A DNA stretch of 64,000 nucleotides from Rhodocyclaceae bacterium (GTDB lineage Bacteria; Pseudomonadota; Gammaproteobacteria; Burkholderiales; Rhodocyclaceae): assembly GCA_016702335.1 (NCBI GenBank), contig JADJEF010000020.1, forward strand, positions 1,864,513 to 1,928,512. Direction: 5' to 3'. Positions 8,783-17,419 of the stretch are shown piece by piece; position 1 is the stretch's first letter; each line of letters opens with the position of its first letter. The translations under genes and the position numbers were made by a program. The notes under the pieces are model-generated. The model made no database searches, was not told the origin of the DNA, and saw nothing but the letters and a program-made list of their open reading frames with translations.

Positions 8783-9635
8783 CGGACTCAGCTGCTTCGG
8801 CAGCGATAACCGGCGCAGCCGGCTCAACCGGCTCAACCAGCGCTTCAGGCTTCACCGACGTTTCGGCGCGCAGGGGTGGTTCCTTATCCGCGGGTTCATG
8901 GTGCGCTGCCGGCAAGCTGTCCCAGTTGCTCACCGGGCCCAGCCCATCCAGAGCGCGCTGCCAGCGGGTAGCCAGTGTCGCATCAAGGTGGCTGCCGCCA
9001 GCATCGAGCAGCACATCGCCGCGCTTCAGTTTGGGGCTTTCATGGATGCGATGACCCGCGTGGGCCAAGATCTCGCCAGCATATTGTCGGGCGAGCGACG
9101 CGTCTTCCGGGTGCAGCGCAATGGTGACGTGCTGCACCGGCAACTGGGCCAGCGCCTGCTGCACGATCTCGACCACGACCTCGGGCTTGACGGCCAGCGT
9201 ATGGCCCACCATCTTGCGTGCGATTTCCATGGCCAGCGCCAGCAGTTCGTCGGCGACGGAATGACCGAGTGCGCTGATGTCCTGATCGAGTTGACTAACG
9301 AGCAGGGCGAAGGACTCCGCTTGTTCGCGGATCAGGGTCTCGGCGAGCGTGCGCCCGGTTACCTCGCCATCGCTGTGGCCGGCGCTGTAGCCCTCTTTGT
9401 GACCAGCGTCAAAGCCTTCCTTCTTGCCCTGCATGAAGGCCTCTTGATACGCGGCGTCGCGCACGGCGGCGAGTTCGAGTTCCGCAGGCGTGGGCCCTGC
9501 GGGTTGCGCTGGCACCTGTCCGGAAGTCGGCGCTGGTGAGACGGCGATGGCAGGGTCGGTGGTGCTCGCTGTGGGCTTGTCGTCGAAGCTGGCCAGCTCC
9601 CAGCGCTCCCAGGCGGTTAGCCCGCGTGCGCTCAT
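8763..9635 (-). CDS. fliH: flagellar assembly protein FliH, C-terminally extended
   Basis: A 290-residue regulator of FliI, longer than the usual 220-260. The core has the small-residue/charged helical region (EAFMQGKKEGFDAGHKEGYSAGHSDGEVTGRTL, the FliH GxxxG-like repeat) at about 70-105. The V-ATPase subunit E-like C-terminal domain follows to about residue 240. The last 45 residues are a Pro/Ala/Glu-rich tail (VEPVEPAAPVIAAEAAESDEP) not needed for the fold. Residues 30-38 (IAVSPAPTS) are encoded by a 25-bp dispersed repeat, and the same peptide occurs in FleR. A 249-bp hairpin-rich repeat separates fliH from fliG upstream, so this operon is not tightly packed here. Confidence 0.9.
   Translation of the reverse strand: MSARGLTAWERWELASFDDKPTASTTDPAIAVSPAPTSGQVPAQPAGPTPAELELAAVRDAAYQEAFMQGKKEGFDAGHKEGYSAGHSDGEVTGRTLAETLIREQAESFALLVSQLDQDISALGHSVADELLALAMEIARKMVGHTLAVKPEVVVEIVQQALAQLPVQHVTIALHPEDASLARQYAGEILAHAGHRIHESPKLKRGDVLLDAGGSHLDATLATRWQRALDGLGPVSNWDSLPAAHHEPADKEPPLRAETSVKPEALVEPVEPAAPVIAAEAAESDEPAKP
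9524..9548 (+). repeat. 25-bp dispersed element, copy 3 (inside fliH)
   Basis: The sequence reads AAGTCGGCGCTGG-TGAG-ACGGCGAT. On the fliH strand it encodes IAVSPAPTS at residues 30-38. Confidence 0.7.
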
Positions 9636-9646
9636 GGGTTAGCGGG

Positions 9647-9887
9647 AAACACAGGATGGGTGACGTGTGATTTCGAGCGCAGCGAGCCAATAATCAGCCC
9701 CGCCCCGGGGGTGGAGCAGGGGTTTCGCGGGGCATGCCCCGCGCCTGCGGAACGGCACAGGTATGCAGACCTGTGCGCGCCCTGCAAGCGGGGTTGGGGT
9801 GGGGGGCTTGGTTTGCTGCCTTGATGGAAAGCGAAGCCGAAAGACTTCATCATCAAGAGCGCAACAATTTTGATTGCATGGAAGTTA
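9647..9887 (-). repeat. intergenic dispersed repeat, long copy (fliG-fliH gap)
   Basis: Read on the minus strand it starts at the TAA of fliG and ends about 12 bp before the fliH ATG. Long blocks match 30246-30405: for example GATGGAAAGCGAAGCCGA, the run around GGGGTGGGGGGCTT, and the outer block ACAGGATGGG...GACGTGTGAT. This copy carries about 75 extra bp (about 9711-9787). The extra DNA holds a perfect 18-bp palindrome (9726-9743, CGCGGGGCATGCCCCGCG) and an 8-bp stem with a 6-base loop (9755-9776). It is likely to fold in mRNA and may act as an attenuator or stabiliser. No protein-coding role is credible. Confidence 0.65.
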
Positions 9888-10901
9888 CACATAGGCGTCG
9901 CCGTCGCCACCGCCGCCGAGGTTGATCTGGCCTTCTTCGGCCAGACGGCGGGCGATCTTGAGGATTTCCTTTTGCTCGCGTTCGACTTCCGAGAGCTTGA
10001 CCGGGCCCTTCGATTCGAGGTCTTCGCGCATCATTTCGGCGGCGCGCTGCGACATGTTCTTGAACACCTTTTCGCGCATTTCCGCCGAGGAGCCCTTGAG
10101 TGCAATGATCAGCGAGTCGGACTGCACTTCGCGCAGCATGGTCTGGATGCCACGGTCGTCGACGTCGAGCAGGTTCTCGAACACAAACATCTCATCGAGA
10201 ATCTTTTGCGCCAGTTCGGGGTCGTACTCGCGTACGTTGTCCATGATGCCGGTCTCGGCGGCCTGACCCACGAAGTTGAGAATTTCTGCGGCGTGGCGCA
10301 CGCCGCCCATGGCGGCCTTCTTGACGTTGGCCGAGGCACCGGCGAGCACGCGCGTCATGGCTTCGTTCAGCTCGCGGATGGCGATCGGCTGCACGCCGTC
10401 GAGCGTGGCAATGCGCAGCAGCACGTCGTTGCGCAGGCGCTCGGTGAAGTGCTTGAGAATCTCGCCCGAGTGGTCGAAGTCGAGGTGCACGAGGATGGTG
10501 GCAATGATCTGCGGGTGCTCGTTGCGGATCATGTCGGCCACTGTCGCGGCGTCCATCCACTTCAGGCCCTCGATGCCGGCGGTGTCGCCGCCTTGCAAAA
10601 TACGCCCGATCAGATTGGCGGCGCGGTCGTCGCCCAGCGCCTTGGTGAGCATGGCCTTGATGGTTTCTTCATCAACCTGCACCGGTGCACCCTTGGCCGC
10701 CTCGCCCTGAAACTCGTCGAGCACCTGCTCGATGCGCTCGCGCGGCACCTGCTTGAGCGCGGCCATGGCGTGACCGAGTTTCTGCACTTCCTTGGGGCCG
10801 AGATTCTTGAGAATTTCGGCGGCTTCGTCCTGGCCGAGCGCGAGCAGCAAGATGGCGCTGCGTTCGACCGGATCGTTTCCGTCTTTAGGTGCCGCCGGCA
10901 T
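9885..10901 (-). CDS. fliG: flagellar motor switch protein FliG
   Basis: A 338-residue rotor protein that contacts the stators and binds FliF. The N-terminal domain (LLLALGQDEAAEILKNLGPKEVQKLGHAM) is followed by the middle-domain EHPQ motif at residues 128-131, and then by the C-terminal torque-generating helix with its alternating charges (IIALKGSSAEMREKVFKNMSQRAAEMMREDLESKGPVKLSEVEREQKEIL). All of these are diagnostic. It overlaps fliF by 17 bp, which suggests translational coupling. The stop codon coincides with the edge of a dispersed intergenic repeat. Confidence 0.97.
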   Translation of the reverse strand: MPAAPKDGNDPVERSAILLLALGQDEAAEILKNLGPKEVQKLGHAMAALKQVPRERIEQVLDEFQGEAAKGAPVQVDEETIKAMLTKALGDDRAANLIGRILQGGDTAGIEGLKWMDAATVADMIRNEHPQIIATILVHLDFDHSGEILKHFTERLRNDVLLRIATLDGVQPIAIRELNEAMTRVLAGASANVKKAAMGGVRHAAEILNFVGQAAETGIMDNVREYDPELAQKILDEMFVFENLLDVDDRGIQTMLREVQSDSLIIALKGSSAEMREKVFKNMSQRAAEMMREDLESKGPVKLSEVEREQKEILKIARRLAEEGQINLGGGGDGDAYV

Positions 10902-12564
10902 CCATCCACTCCTTGATCATGTGCGCCACGGCCTTCGGATCGCGCTTGGCAAATTCGCGCGCGGCGTCAATCTTCTTCTGGTAGATGGTTTGCGCGTCGT
11001 GAATCTCGACGGATTGCAGGTCGACCATTTCTTCAGCCTCGCGTGCGGCTTTTTCCTCTTCGGTTTCGGGCTTGGGCGGTGGTGGCAGCAGTCGGGCAAT
11101 GATTCCCTTGAGCCAGTTGCTCCAGATGTAGAACAGGGCGGCGGCAATGATCAGATAGCGGCCCAGTTCCTTGATCAGGGCGATCAGCTCGGCGTCCTGC
11201 CAGACCGGTATGCCGGACACATCGGACGGCTTCTCGGCCGCAAACGGGGCGGCCGCGACATTCAGCGTGTCGCCACGTTCGTTTGAGAAGCCGATAGCCT
11301 CGCGTGCCAGATCGTTGATCTGCTTGATCTTGGCCTCGGGTAGCGGATCAGGCACGGTCTTGCCCGATTTGGCATCGGTCTTGGTCGGCTCGTTGATGAC
11401 AATCGCGACCGACAGGCGCTTGATGACGCCGGGCACGCCGCGCGAATGCTTGATCACCTTGTCCACTTCATAATTGACCGTGGCGTTGCGCGTATAGGCA
11501 ATGTTGTTGGTGCTGGTGCCGCCCGTGCCCGTGCCAGAACCTGCCGGCACGGGGGGTGTGGTAATGGGGGCGGTCGCCGGGACAGGCGGCTGGTTGGTCA
11601 GGGCGCCCGGTATACCCAGCGCGCCCGGCGTGCCATTGCCGGATTCAGCGGTTTGCTGGCTGCGGATCACGGTTTCCGGCGTCGGGTTGGGCTTGTAGTT
11701 TTCCGCCGTTTGCTCGGTCACCGAGAAGTCGACATCGGCCGTGACCTGCGCACGCACGTTTTCCGAGCCCACCACGGGTGCCAGAATCGCCTGCACGCGT
11801 TTGGCGAAATCGGCTTCGAGGTCACGCACATAGGTGCGCTGGCTCGGGTCCAGCCCCGCATCGCCCAAGGCCCCGCGCTTTTGCGAAATGAGCGAGCCGT
11901 TCTGGTCGATCACGCTGACATTGGCCGAATTGAGCTGGGGCACGCTGCTCGATACCAGATGCACGATCCCGGAGATCTGCCCGGCCTCGAGCACGCGCCC
12001 GGGGCGCAGATTGACGATCACCGAGGCGCTGGCCTTCTGGTCGTCGCGCAGAAAGGCGGTCTGCTTGGGGATCGCCAGATGGACCCGTGCGCCCTGCAAT
12101 GAAGACAGGGAGGCGACCGAGCGCGAAAGTTCGCCTTCGAGGCCGCGCTGATAGTTGATCTGTTCGGCAAACTGGCTGATCCCGATTTTCTGGTTTTCCA
12201 TGATCTCGAAGCCGATCATGCCGCCCTTGGGCAGGCCGGCCGAGGCGAGCTTGAGTCGCACGTTATGCACCTGCGCCTGCGGCACCAGAATGGCGCGGCC
12301 GTTGTCAGAGATCTTGTGCGGAATGTTCTGCTGCGTGAGCGCCGCTACGATATCGCCGCCGTCGCGCTCTTCAAAATTGGAGAACAGCACCGCGTAAGGC
12401 GGCTCGCGGGTCCATAGCAGTCCGCCGACCAGCAGGGCGATCATCAGGGCGAGCGCCACCGCACCCAGCATCTTCTGCCGGGCATCCAGACGGTTCAATG
12501 CATCAACCAGCGGTTGAAACGGATTCGCCGTGGGCAGGGGTGCTGCAAGTTCCTCAGCCGCCAT
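10885..12564 (-). CDS. fliF: flagellar MS-ring protein FliF
   Basis: A 559-residue inner-membrane protein that forms the MS ring. The first membrane segment lies at about residues 33-50 (MLGAVALALMIALLVGGLLW), followed by the YscJ/FliF ring-building domain (LFSNFEERDGGDIVAALTQQNIPHKIS, GFEIMENQKIGISQFAEQINYQRGLEGELSRSVASL). A long Gly/Pro/Thr linker near 320-350 precedes the second membrane segment at about 465-485 (YLIIAAALFYIWSNWLKGI). The C-terminal cytoplasmic tail binds FliG. It is the first gene of the minus-strand operon, and its 203-bp upstream gap contains a sigma54-like promoter on the same strand. Confidence 0.97.
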   Translation of the reverse strand: MAAEELAAPLPTANPFQPLVDALNRLDARQKMLGAVALALMIALLVGGLLWTREPPYAVLFSNFEERDGGDIVAALTQQNIPHKISDNGRAILVPQAQVHNVRLKLASAGLPKGGMIGFEIMENQKIGISQFAEQINYQRGLEGELSRSVASLSSLQGARVHLAIPKQTAFLRDDQKASASVIVNLRPGRVLEAGQISGIVHLVSSSVPQLNSANVSVIDQNGSLISQKRGALGDAGLDPSQRTYVRDLEADFAKRVQAILAPVVGSENVRAQVTADVDFSVTEQTAENYKPNPTPETVIRSQQTAESGNGTPGALGIPGALTNQPPVPATAPITTPPVPAGSGTGTGGTSTNNIAYTRNATVNYEVDKVIKHSRGVPGVIKRLSVAIVINEPTKTDAKSGKTVPDPLPEAKIKQINDLAREAIGFSNERGDTLNVAAAPFAAEKPSDVSGIPVWQDAELIALIKELGRYLIIAAALFYIWSNWLKGIIARLLPPPPKPETEEEKAAREAEEMVDLQSVEIHDAQTIYQKKIDAAREFAKRDPKAVAHMIKEWMDAGGT

Positions 12565-12681
12565 CGTTACTGCGCTTCCTTGTCGTTGTTATAGGTAGAT
12601 ACGTCGGAATCACCAGCATTTGCTCCTGCTACATTCGCGAAGCTGCACTAATTTTTCCGCTCCCGGATTGTGGTCTTGGAA

Positions 12682-12697
12682 AGCAAGTCCGGTTCCC
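12682..12697 (-). promoter_or_regulatory. candidate sigma54 promoter for the fliF operon
   Basis: On the minus strand the sequence reads GGGAAC-C-GGAC-TTGCT. The GG and GC dinucleotides have the correct 12-base offset, and TTGCT is a perfect -12 half. The -24 half has one mismatch in GGCAC. It lies about 118 bp before the fliF ATG. FleR, encoded next door, is the sort of sigma54 activator that would use it. Confidence 0.4.
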
Positions 12698-12705
12698 GAA
12701 AGAAG

Positions 12706-12723
12706 CGGCAATTTTTGCCGGCA
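12706..12723. other. inverted repeat between fliF and fleS
   Basis: GCGGCAA-TTTT-TGCCGGC-type dyad in the divergent fliF/fleS intergenic region, beside the sigma54-like site. It could be a regulator-binding dyad or a small hairpin. No specific factor can be named. Confidence 0.25.
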
Positions 12724-12767
12724 AATCAACCCCCTGATTTTTCAGGAGAAGCCCATCATCGCTTCCC

Positions 12768-14069
12768 ATGGTCACTATGGCGAACGTGCGTTCCGATTCT
12801 GCGGCAGGCGAGCTTGGCGCGGGTGCGGCTGCGTCGGGTACGGTGGCGTCCGCCGCAAGCTCGCCGGCCGAGGTTTCGCCCGGCGAAGCCCAGCGCCTGG
12901 CCGAAGCCTTCCGTATCTTCAATCAGGCGTCGGAAGAGCTGGCCGGCGCCTACAGCCACTTGCAAAGTCAGGTGGCGCAGCTCACCGCCGAACTGGCGGC
13001 GGCGAATGGCGCGCTGCGCCAGCAGTATCAGGAAAAAGCGGCGCTGACCGAGCGCCTGACCATTTTGCTCGACGCGCTGCCGGCGGGGGTGGTGGTGCTT
13101 GACGGCGCGGGTCGCATCGAACAGACCAATCCCGCGGCCGAGGCCATGGTGCCCGCTGCGCAAGTCGGCGCTGGCTGGACGGCGCTTGAGGGCGCACCGC
13201 TGTGCGCGACGGACGCTCCGGGGGAGTTTCTCGTCGGTAGCGAGGGCAAAGCGCGCCGTCTGGCGGTGGTGGTGACGCCGCTGGATTCGGCGGGTGGCCG
13301 CATCGTCCTGCTGCACGACATTACCGAGGCGCAGGAACTGCGCACGCAGGCGGCGCGCAACCAGCGTCTCGCGGCCATGGGCGAGATGGCCGCGCAACTG
13401 GCGCACCAGCTGCGCACGCCGCTGGCGGCCGCGTTGCTCTACACCGGTAATCTGGAAAACCCGGACATACCGACCGCCACGCGGGTCAATATTGCCCAGA
13501 AGGCGGTGTCGCGCCTGCAGCACCTGGAGCGCCTGATTCAGGACATGCTGCTATTTGCCCGGGGCGAAGTCCTCGGGCGTGAGGAGTTTTCCATTACCGA
13601 ACTGCTGTCTGACCTGCGTCAGACGTTTGAGCCCCTCGCCGGCGCGCGCGAGGTGCTGCTCGCGGTGAGTGACCGCAGTGCCGGTGGGCTGGTGATCGGC
13701 AATCGCAAGTCGCTCACCGGGGCATTGACCAATTTGCTGGAAAACGCCTTGCACGCCGCACCGGGTGCGAGTGAGCGTGGTCTGGTGCCCACCGTGTCCT
13801 TGTCGGCCGAGACCATCATGAGCAACGACGAGGGCGCCGCTACGTGGCAGATTCGCATTACCGACAATGGCCCAGGCATGGACGCCGATACGGCGGCGCG
13901 TCTGTTTGAGCCTTTCTTCACCACGCGCACCGAAGGCACCGGCCTCGGTCTGGCGATTGCCCGCGGTGTGGCGCGTGCCCACGGCGGCGCGATTGATGTG
14001 GTTTCCAGCCCCGGCAACGGGGCCGAATTTATCCTGACACTGCCATGCCCACTCCCGACAAAGCCCTGA
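12768..14069 (+). CDS. fleS: flagellar sensor histidine kinase FleS/FlrB-like
   Basis: A 433-residue cytoplasmic kinase with no membrane segment. A helical, Gln-rich segment at about 40-95 is followed by a PAS domain at about 95-185 (LLDALPAGVVVLDGAGRIEQTNPAAEAM). The HisKA dimerisation helix carries the phospho-acceptor H213 in AHQLRTPL. The HATPase domain at about 310-428 has the N box (NLLENALHAAPG), the G1 box (ITDNGPGMD) and the G2 box (GTGLGLAIARGVARAHGG). Its gene overlaps fleR by 25 bp. Codons 132-140 (QVGAGWTAL) come from a copy of the 25-bp repeat. ATGs at 12768 and 12777 are both possible. AGGAG at 12743 is rather far from either, so the exact start is uncertain. Confidence 0.9.
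   Translation: MVTMANVRSDSAAGELGAGAAASGTVASAASSPAEVSPGEAQRLAEAFRIFNQASEELAGAYSHLQSQVAQLTAELAAANGALRQQYQEKAALTERLTILLDALPAGVVVLDGAGRIEQTNPAAEAMVPAAQVGAGWTALEGAPLCATDAPGEFLVGSEGKARRLAVVVTPLDSAGGRIVLLHDITEAQELRTQAARNQRLAAMGEMAAQLAHQLRTPLAAALLYTGNLENPDIPTATRVNIAQKAVSRLQHLERLIQDMLLFARGEVLGREEFSITELLSDLRQTFEPLAGAREVLLAVSDRSAGGLVIGNRKSLTGALTNLLENALHAAPGASERGLVPTVSLSAETIMSNDEGAATWQIRITDNGPGMDADTAARLFEPFFTTRTEGTGLGLAIARGVARAHGGAIDVVSSPGNGAEFILTLPCPLPTKP
13162..13186 (+). repeat. 25-bp dispersed element, copy 4 (inside fleS)
   Basis: The sequence reads AAGTCGGCGCTGG-CTGG-ACGGCGCT. It encodes QVGAGWTAL within the PAS domain. Confidence 0.65.
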
Positions 14070-15490
14070 ACCTGCTCGTTGTTGAAGATGATGCGTCCTT
14101 GCGCGACGCTTTGCTCATTACGCTGGAGGCCGGGGGCTTTCGTGTCACCGGGGCCGACGGCGGGCCGGCCGCGCTGGAGGTGCTGGCCAATCCTGGCAAG
14201 ACGGGCGGCGTGCACATGGTGGTTTCCGACCTGCGTATGTCGCCGATGGATGGCCTGACATTGCTCGGCGAGATTCGCCAGCGGCATCCCGGGCTGCCGG
14301 TGATGCTGATGACGGCGTTTGGCGATGTCGACAAAGCGGTGGCGGCGATGCGCGGCGGGGCGTGCGATTTCATGCTCAAGCCCTTCTCGCCTGCCGCCCT
14401 GATTGAGGCGATTCGTCGCTACGCCGTGCCGCCGACCCCGGCCGAGGGCGTGATAGCGGCGGACCCGCGCACCAGCGATACACTCCTGATGGCCGCACGC
14501 GTCGCCAAGACCGATGCCACCGTGCTGCTCACCGGCGAGTCGGGTGTGGGTAAAGAAGTTTTTGCCCGTTACATTCACGACCAGTCGCCGCGCAAGAGTG
14601 GGCCCTTCGTGGCGATCAATTGCGCCGCCATTCCCGACCAATTGCTCGAAGCCACCTTGTTCGGCTACGAGAAGGGTGCCTTTACTGGCGCGCAGGCCGC
14701 GCAGGCTGGCAAGTTCGAGCAGGCCAACGGCGGCACGCTGCTGCTCGACGAAATTTCGGAAATGCCGCTGGGTTTGCAGGCCAAGCTGCTGCGCGTCTTG
14801 CAGGAGCGCGAGGTCGAGCGCGTCGGCGGCAAAAAGCCGTTGCCCATCGATATCCGGGTGCTGGCCACCAGCAACCGCGACATGCTCAGCGAAGTGCGTG
14901 CCGGCCGTTTCCGTGAAGATCTCTACTACCGGCTCAATGTCTTCCCGCTCGAGATCGCGCCCTTGCGCCAGCGCCCCGGCGATATCGTGCCACTGGCCCG
15001 GCATACGTTGAGCCGGCTTGCCGCCGCGCAGCGCAAAGCGGCAAGATTTGCCGCTACCGCCGAGGCGCGTCTTGCCGCCTACCCGTGGCCCGGCAATGTG
15101 CGCGAACTGGAGAACGTGGTTCAACGCGCGCTGATTCTCGCGGCGGGCGAGGTCATCGGGCCGGACGACCTGGTGCTCTCGGGGGCGGCCACGGCGACCT
15201 TTGAAAGTGCTGCGGTGCCGGTAATCGCCGTGTCACCAGCGCCGACTTCCGGGTTCACTCCCCAAAGTTATCAACCGCTTAGCCCGGTTGCGCCGGTTAA
15301 TTCAGCCTCTGCGGCGGCTCCAGCGAACATGAAAGATCTGGAGCGCCAGCACATCCTCGACACTCTGGCCAGTTGCGGCGGCTCGCGCAAGAAGGCGGTG
15401 GCGGCGCTAGGTATCTCGGAACGAACCTTGCGTTACAAGCTGGCGCAGTACCGTGACGAGGGATTTTTTAACGACGAGGAACAGGAATGA
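14045..15490 (+). CDS. fleR: sigma54-dependent flagellar response regulator FleR/FlrC-like
   Basis: A 481-residue NtrC-type activator. The receiver domain at about 8-125 has the acidic pair D15/D16 and phospho-acceptor D62 (VVSDLRM). The AAA+ domain has Walker A GESGVGKE and the sigma54-contact loop GAFTGA, followed by LLDEISEMPLGLQAKLLRVLQEREVERVGG. A Fis-type helix-turn-helix lies near the C-terminus (DTLASCGGSRKKAVAALGISERTLRYKLAQYR). The linker before the DNA-binding domain contains IAVSPAPTS, encoded by the 25-bp repeat; the same peptide is in FliH. It probably activates the sigma54-like promoters upstream of fliE and fliF. It is translationally coupled to fleS. Confidence 0.95.
   Translation: MPTPDKALNLLVVEDDASLRDALLITLEAGGFRVTGADGGPAALEVLANPGKTGGVHMVVSDLRMSPMDGLTLLGEIRQRHPGLPVMLMTAFGDVDKAVAAMRGGACDFMLKPFSPAALIEAIRRYAVPPTPAEGVIAADPRTSDTLLMAARVAKTDATVLLTGESGVGKEVFARYIHDQSPRKSGPFVAINCAAIPDQLLEATLFGYEKGAFTGAQAAQAGKFEQANGGTLLLDEISEMPLGLQAKLLRVLQEREVERVGGKKPLPIDIRVLATSNRDMLSEVRAGRFREDLYYRLNVFPLEIAPLRQRPGDIVPLARHTLSRLAAAQRKAARFAATAEARLAAYPWPGNVRELENVVQRALILAAGEVIGPDDLVLSGAATATFESAAVPVIAVSPAPTSGFTPQSYQPLSPVAPVNSASAAAPANMKDLERQHILDTLASCGGSRKKAVAALGISERTLRYKLAQYRDEGFFNDEEQE
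15224..15248 (-). repeat. 25-bp dispersed element, copy 5 (inside fleR)
   Basis: In minus orientation the sequence reads AAGTCGGCGCTGG-TGAC-ACGGCGAT. It encodes IAVSPAPTS in the linker between the AAA+ and DNA-binding domains. Confidence 0.7.
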
Positions 15491-15505
15491 GCTCAAGAAT
15501 CCGGC

Positions 15506-15521
15506 AGGCATGCCGATTGCT
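15506..15521 (+). promoter_or_regulatory. candidate sigma54 promoter of fliE
   Basis: The sequence reads A-GGCATG-CCGA-TTGCT, with GG at 15507-15508 and GC at 15519-15520, the exact sigma54 spacing. Only the first base differs from the YGGCAYG-N4-YTGCW consensus. Transcription would start near 15532, giving a leader of about 27 bases before the fliE ATG at 15559. Confidence 0.6.
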
Positions 15522-15558
15522 ATAGAAATATCGGACAAGCTCTGCTAACGTAACCCAC

Positions 15559-15885
15559 ATGGCCATCGACACCCAAAAACTCGACCAGATGCTCACCGAG
15601 CTGCGCTCGGCGTCATCCCTTGCCGGCGGCAAGGCGGCGGGTAATGTGGCTCCCGCGGATGGCCCCGACTTTGCCTCTGTGCTCAAAGGCACCATCGACC
15701 AGGTCGCCGCCGCACAGCAAGAGGCGAGCAAAATGGCCGAGGGCTTCGCCGCCGGGCAGGGCGATGTCAATCTTCAGGACGTGATGGTCAATCTGCAAAA
15801 AGCCAATGTCTCGTTTCAGCAGATGGTGCAGGTGCGCAACAAACTGGTGTCGGCGTATCAGGACATCATGAACATGCAGGTCTGA
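15559..15885 (+). CDS. fliE: flagellar hook-basal body complex protein FliE
   Basis: A 108-residue protein that joins the MS ring to the proximal rod. The conserved C-terminal stretch (DVMVNLQKANVSFQQMVQVRNKLVSAYQDIMNMQV) and the PDFASVLKGTIDQV segment are typical. The length is normal. In many bacteria fliE leads the fliFGHIJ operon. Here it is a separate plus-strand unit after fleSR, with its own sigma54-like promoter and a strong terminator 20 bp downstream. Confidence 0.96.
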   Translation: MAIDTQKLDQMLTELRSASSLAGGKAAGNVAPADGPDFASVLKGTIDQVAAAQQEASKMAEGFAAGQGDVNLQDVMVNLQKANVSFQQMVQVRNKLVSAYQDIMNMQV

Positions 15886-15906
15886 TTTTTCTCAGGCCCC
15901 AATGAG

Positions 15907-15934
15907 CAAAGCCCCGCGAGGGGCTTTGTTGTTT
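15907..15934. terminator. intrinsic terminator after fliE
   Basis: A perfect 9-bp stem CAAAGCCCC/GGGGCTTTG with a GCGA tetraloop, followed by TTGTTT. It terminates fliE and may also act on the convergent secretion operon, whose last gene ends at 15971. Confidence 0.75.
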
Positions 15935-15970
15935 CTGGCGCGGGTATCGGCGCGGCTTAATACCTGTGCA

Positions 15971-17416
15971 TCACGGCTCGCGGAAGGCCCCAAACGTGCG
16001 GCGGGTAATCGGCTCGATCAAATACACCAGGAAGCTGCGCTCGCCCGTCTTGATGACCACATCGGTGCTCATGCCCGGCCTGAGCACCCGGCCTTGCAGT
16101 TTGGCCATGCCTTCGTCGGTCACTTCAACGCGCGCCACGTAATACGGCTGGGCCAACGGTCCGCCGCCGGGCGGTGCTTCCTGTGCGTCAGCGGACACCG
16201 AGATCACCCGCCCGGCTACCACCAGGCCAGGCGCATCGATAAAGGCATTGATGCGCACGTCGGTTGCCAGCCCTTCCCGCAAGCGGCTCGCTGCGGTAAT
16301 GGGTACTTTGGCTTCCAGCACCAGGCGGTCACCGGTGGGGACGATCTCCATCAGCTTGGCGCCACCGGGAATCACCGACCCGGGGGCCATCGGCATGAGC
16401 GAAACCACCTGACCTGAAATCGGTGCATGCACGATGGTGCGGTCGAGTTCGAGTTTCGCGTCTTTCATTTTCTCGCTCAGTGACGCTACCTCTCGTCGGG
16501 TTTCTGCGGTCTGTGTTTCCACCTCTTTGAGAAAGTCGTGGCGGCGCTGCAGGATGCGTAGCCGGATCTCGGAGGCCGCGCTTGACTCCTTTGCGCTTCG
16601 CGCTTCCATGTCGCTGATCACGCTGGTCAGCTCAGCCAGTTGGCGTTCCTGTTCAAGATAGCGATTGCGGGCGGTATAGCCGGACTCCACCAGCGGCTTT
16701 ACCGTTTCCAGTTCGGCGGCCAGCGACTGTGATTGGCCACGCTTGGCCGCCAACTGCCGACGCAAGCCCTCAGCCTGCGCGCGCGATGCGTTGAGAGTTT
16801 CACCCAGCATGGCGACTTCACCGCGAAAGGATTCCTGGCGCGCCCGAAACAGTTGCTGCTGGGCCCGGAGCAAATCCTTGCGTTCGAGCATGTCGGCGAA
16901 GCGTTCCACTTCCTCTGGAAAGAGCACCTCAGATGAGCCTTCAATCTCTGCTTCCAGCCGCGCCAGACGAGCCGACGCCGACACGAATTCCAGTATGGTC
17001 GTGTCATACGCTGTTTGCGCACGCGCGGATTTGAACTCCAGCAGAATTTCGCCTTCCTCGACCATCTCGTGCTCGCGCAGATGCACCTGCTCGACGGTGC
17101 CTCCGGCCATATGGGTGATGACTTTCCGCTTTGATTCGACCATTACCGTGGCGGGGGCGGGAATGCCTTCCGCCAGGGGCGCGAAACCGGCCCACAGACC
17201 ACAGAGACCGAAGCTGATAAAAATGACCCGATAGCCGAAGCGAATCGCGTCAGCGGGGTCATCCAGATCGTCAACCGTGGTGCCGTCAGGTGCTGCAATT
17301 TTTGGTCGTTCGCCGGGGTTAAGCGCGTCTGCAGCCGTGGCGGGGGGGGCTTTCTGTGCGGGCGTTTTGCTCCCGAACAGTCGCTTCCACCAGGGTAGGG
17401 TTTGGGCTGCGGTCAT
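15971..17416 (-). CDS. type I secretion membrane-fusion protein (HlyD/PrtE family)
   Basis: A 481-residue periplasmic adaptor. The single membrane segment lies at about residues 60-85 (RFGYRVIFISFGLCGLWAGFAPL). The first lipoyl half follows (VMVESKRKVITHMAGGTVEQVHLREHEMVEEGEILLEF), then a long alpha-helical hairpin at about 130-320 rich in Glu/Arg/Gln. The second lipoyl half (IVHAPISGQVVSLMPMAPGSVIPGGAKLMEIVP) and a beta-barrel region ending in VLRPGMSTDVVIKTGERSFLVYLIEP complete it. This is the standard type I secretion HlyD layout. It is 3 bp downstream of the ABC transporter gene. No TolC-type gene is nearby. The substrate is unknown; the signal-less giant repeat protein is one candidate. 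Confidence 0.92.
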   Translation of the reverse strand: MTAAQTLPWWKRLFGSKTPAQKAPPATAADALNPGERPKIAAPDGTTVDDLDDPADAIRFGYRVIFISFGLCGLWAGFAPLAEGIPAPATVMVESKRKVITHMAGGTVEQVHLREHEMVEEGEILLEFKSARAQTAYDTTILEFVSASARLARLEAEIEGSSEVLFPEEVERFADMLERKDLLRAQQQLFRARQESFRGEVAMLGETLNASRAQAEGLRRQLAAKRGQSQSLAAELETVKPLVESGYTARNRYLEQERQLAELTSVISDMEARSAKESSAASEIRLRILQRRHDFLKEVETQTAETRREVASLSEKMKDAKLELDRTIVHAPISGQVVSLMPMAPGSVIPGGAKLMEIVPTGDRLVLEAKVPITAASRLREGLATDVRINAFIDAPGLVVAGRVISVSADAQEAPPGGGPLAQPYYVARVEVTDEGMAKLQGRVLRPGMSTDVVIKTGERSFLVYLIEPITRRTFGAFREP

Positions 17417-17419
17417 GGC

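Noticed and set aside
13619..15124. 501-residue minus-strand frame opposite fleS/fleR
   Set aside because: FleR motifs on the plus strand (GESGVGKE, GAFTGA, helix-turn-helix) are unambiguous; the opposite frame is a GC-rich shadow.
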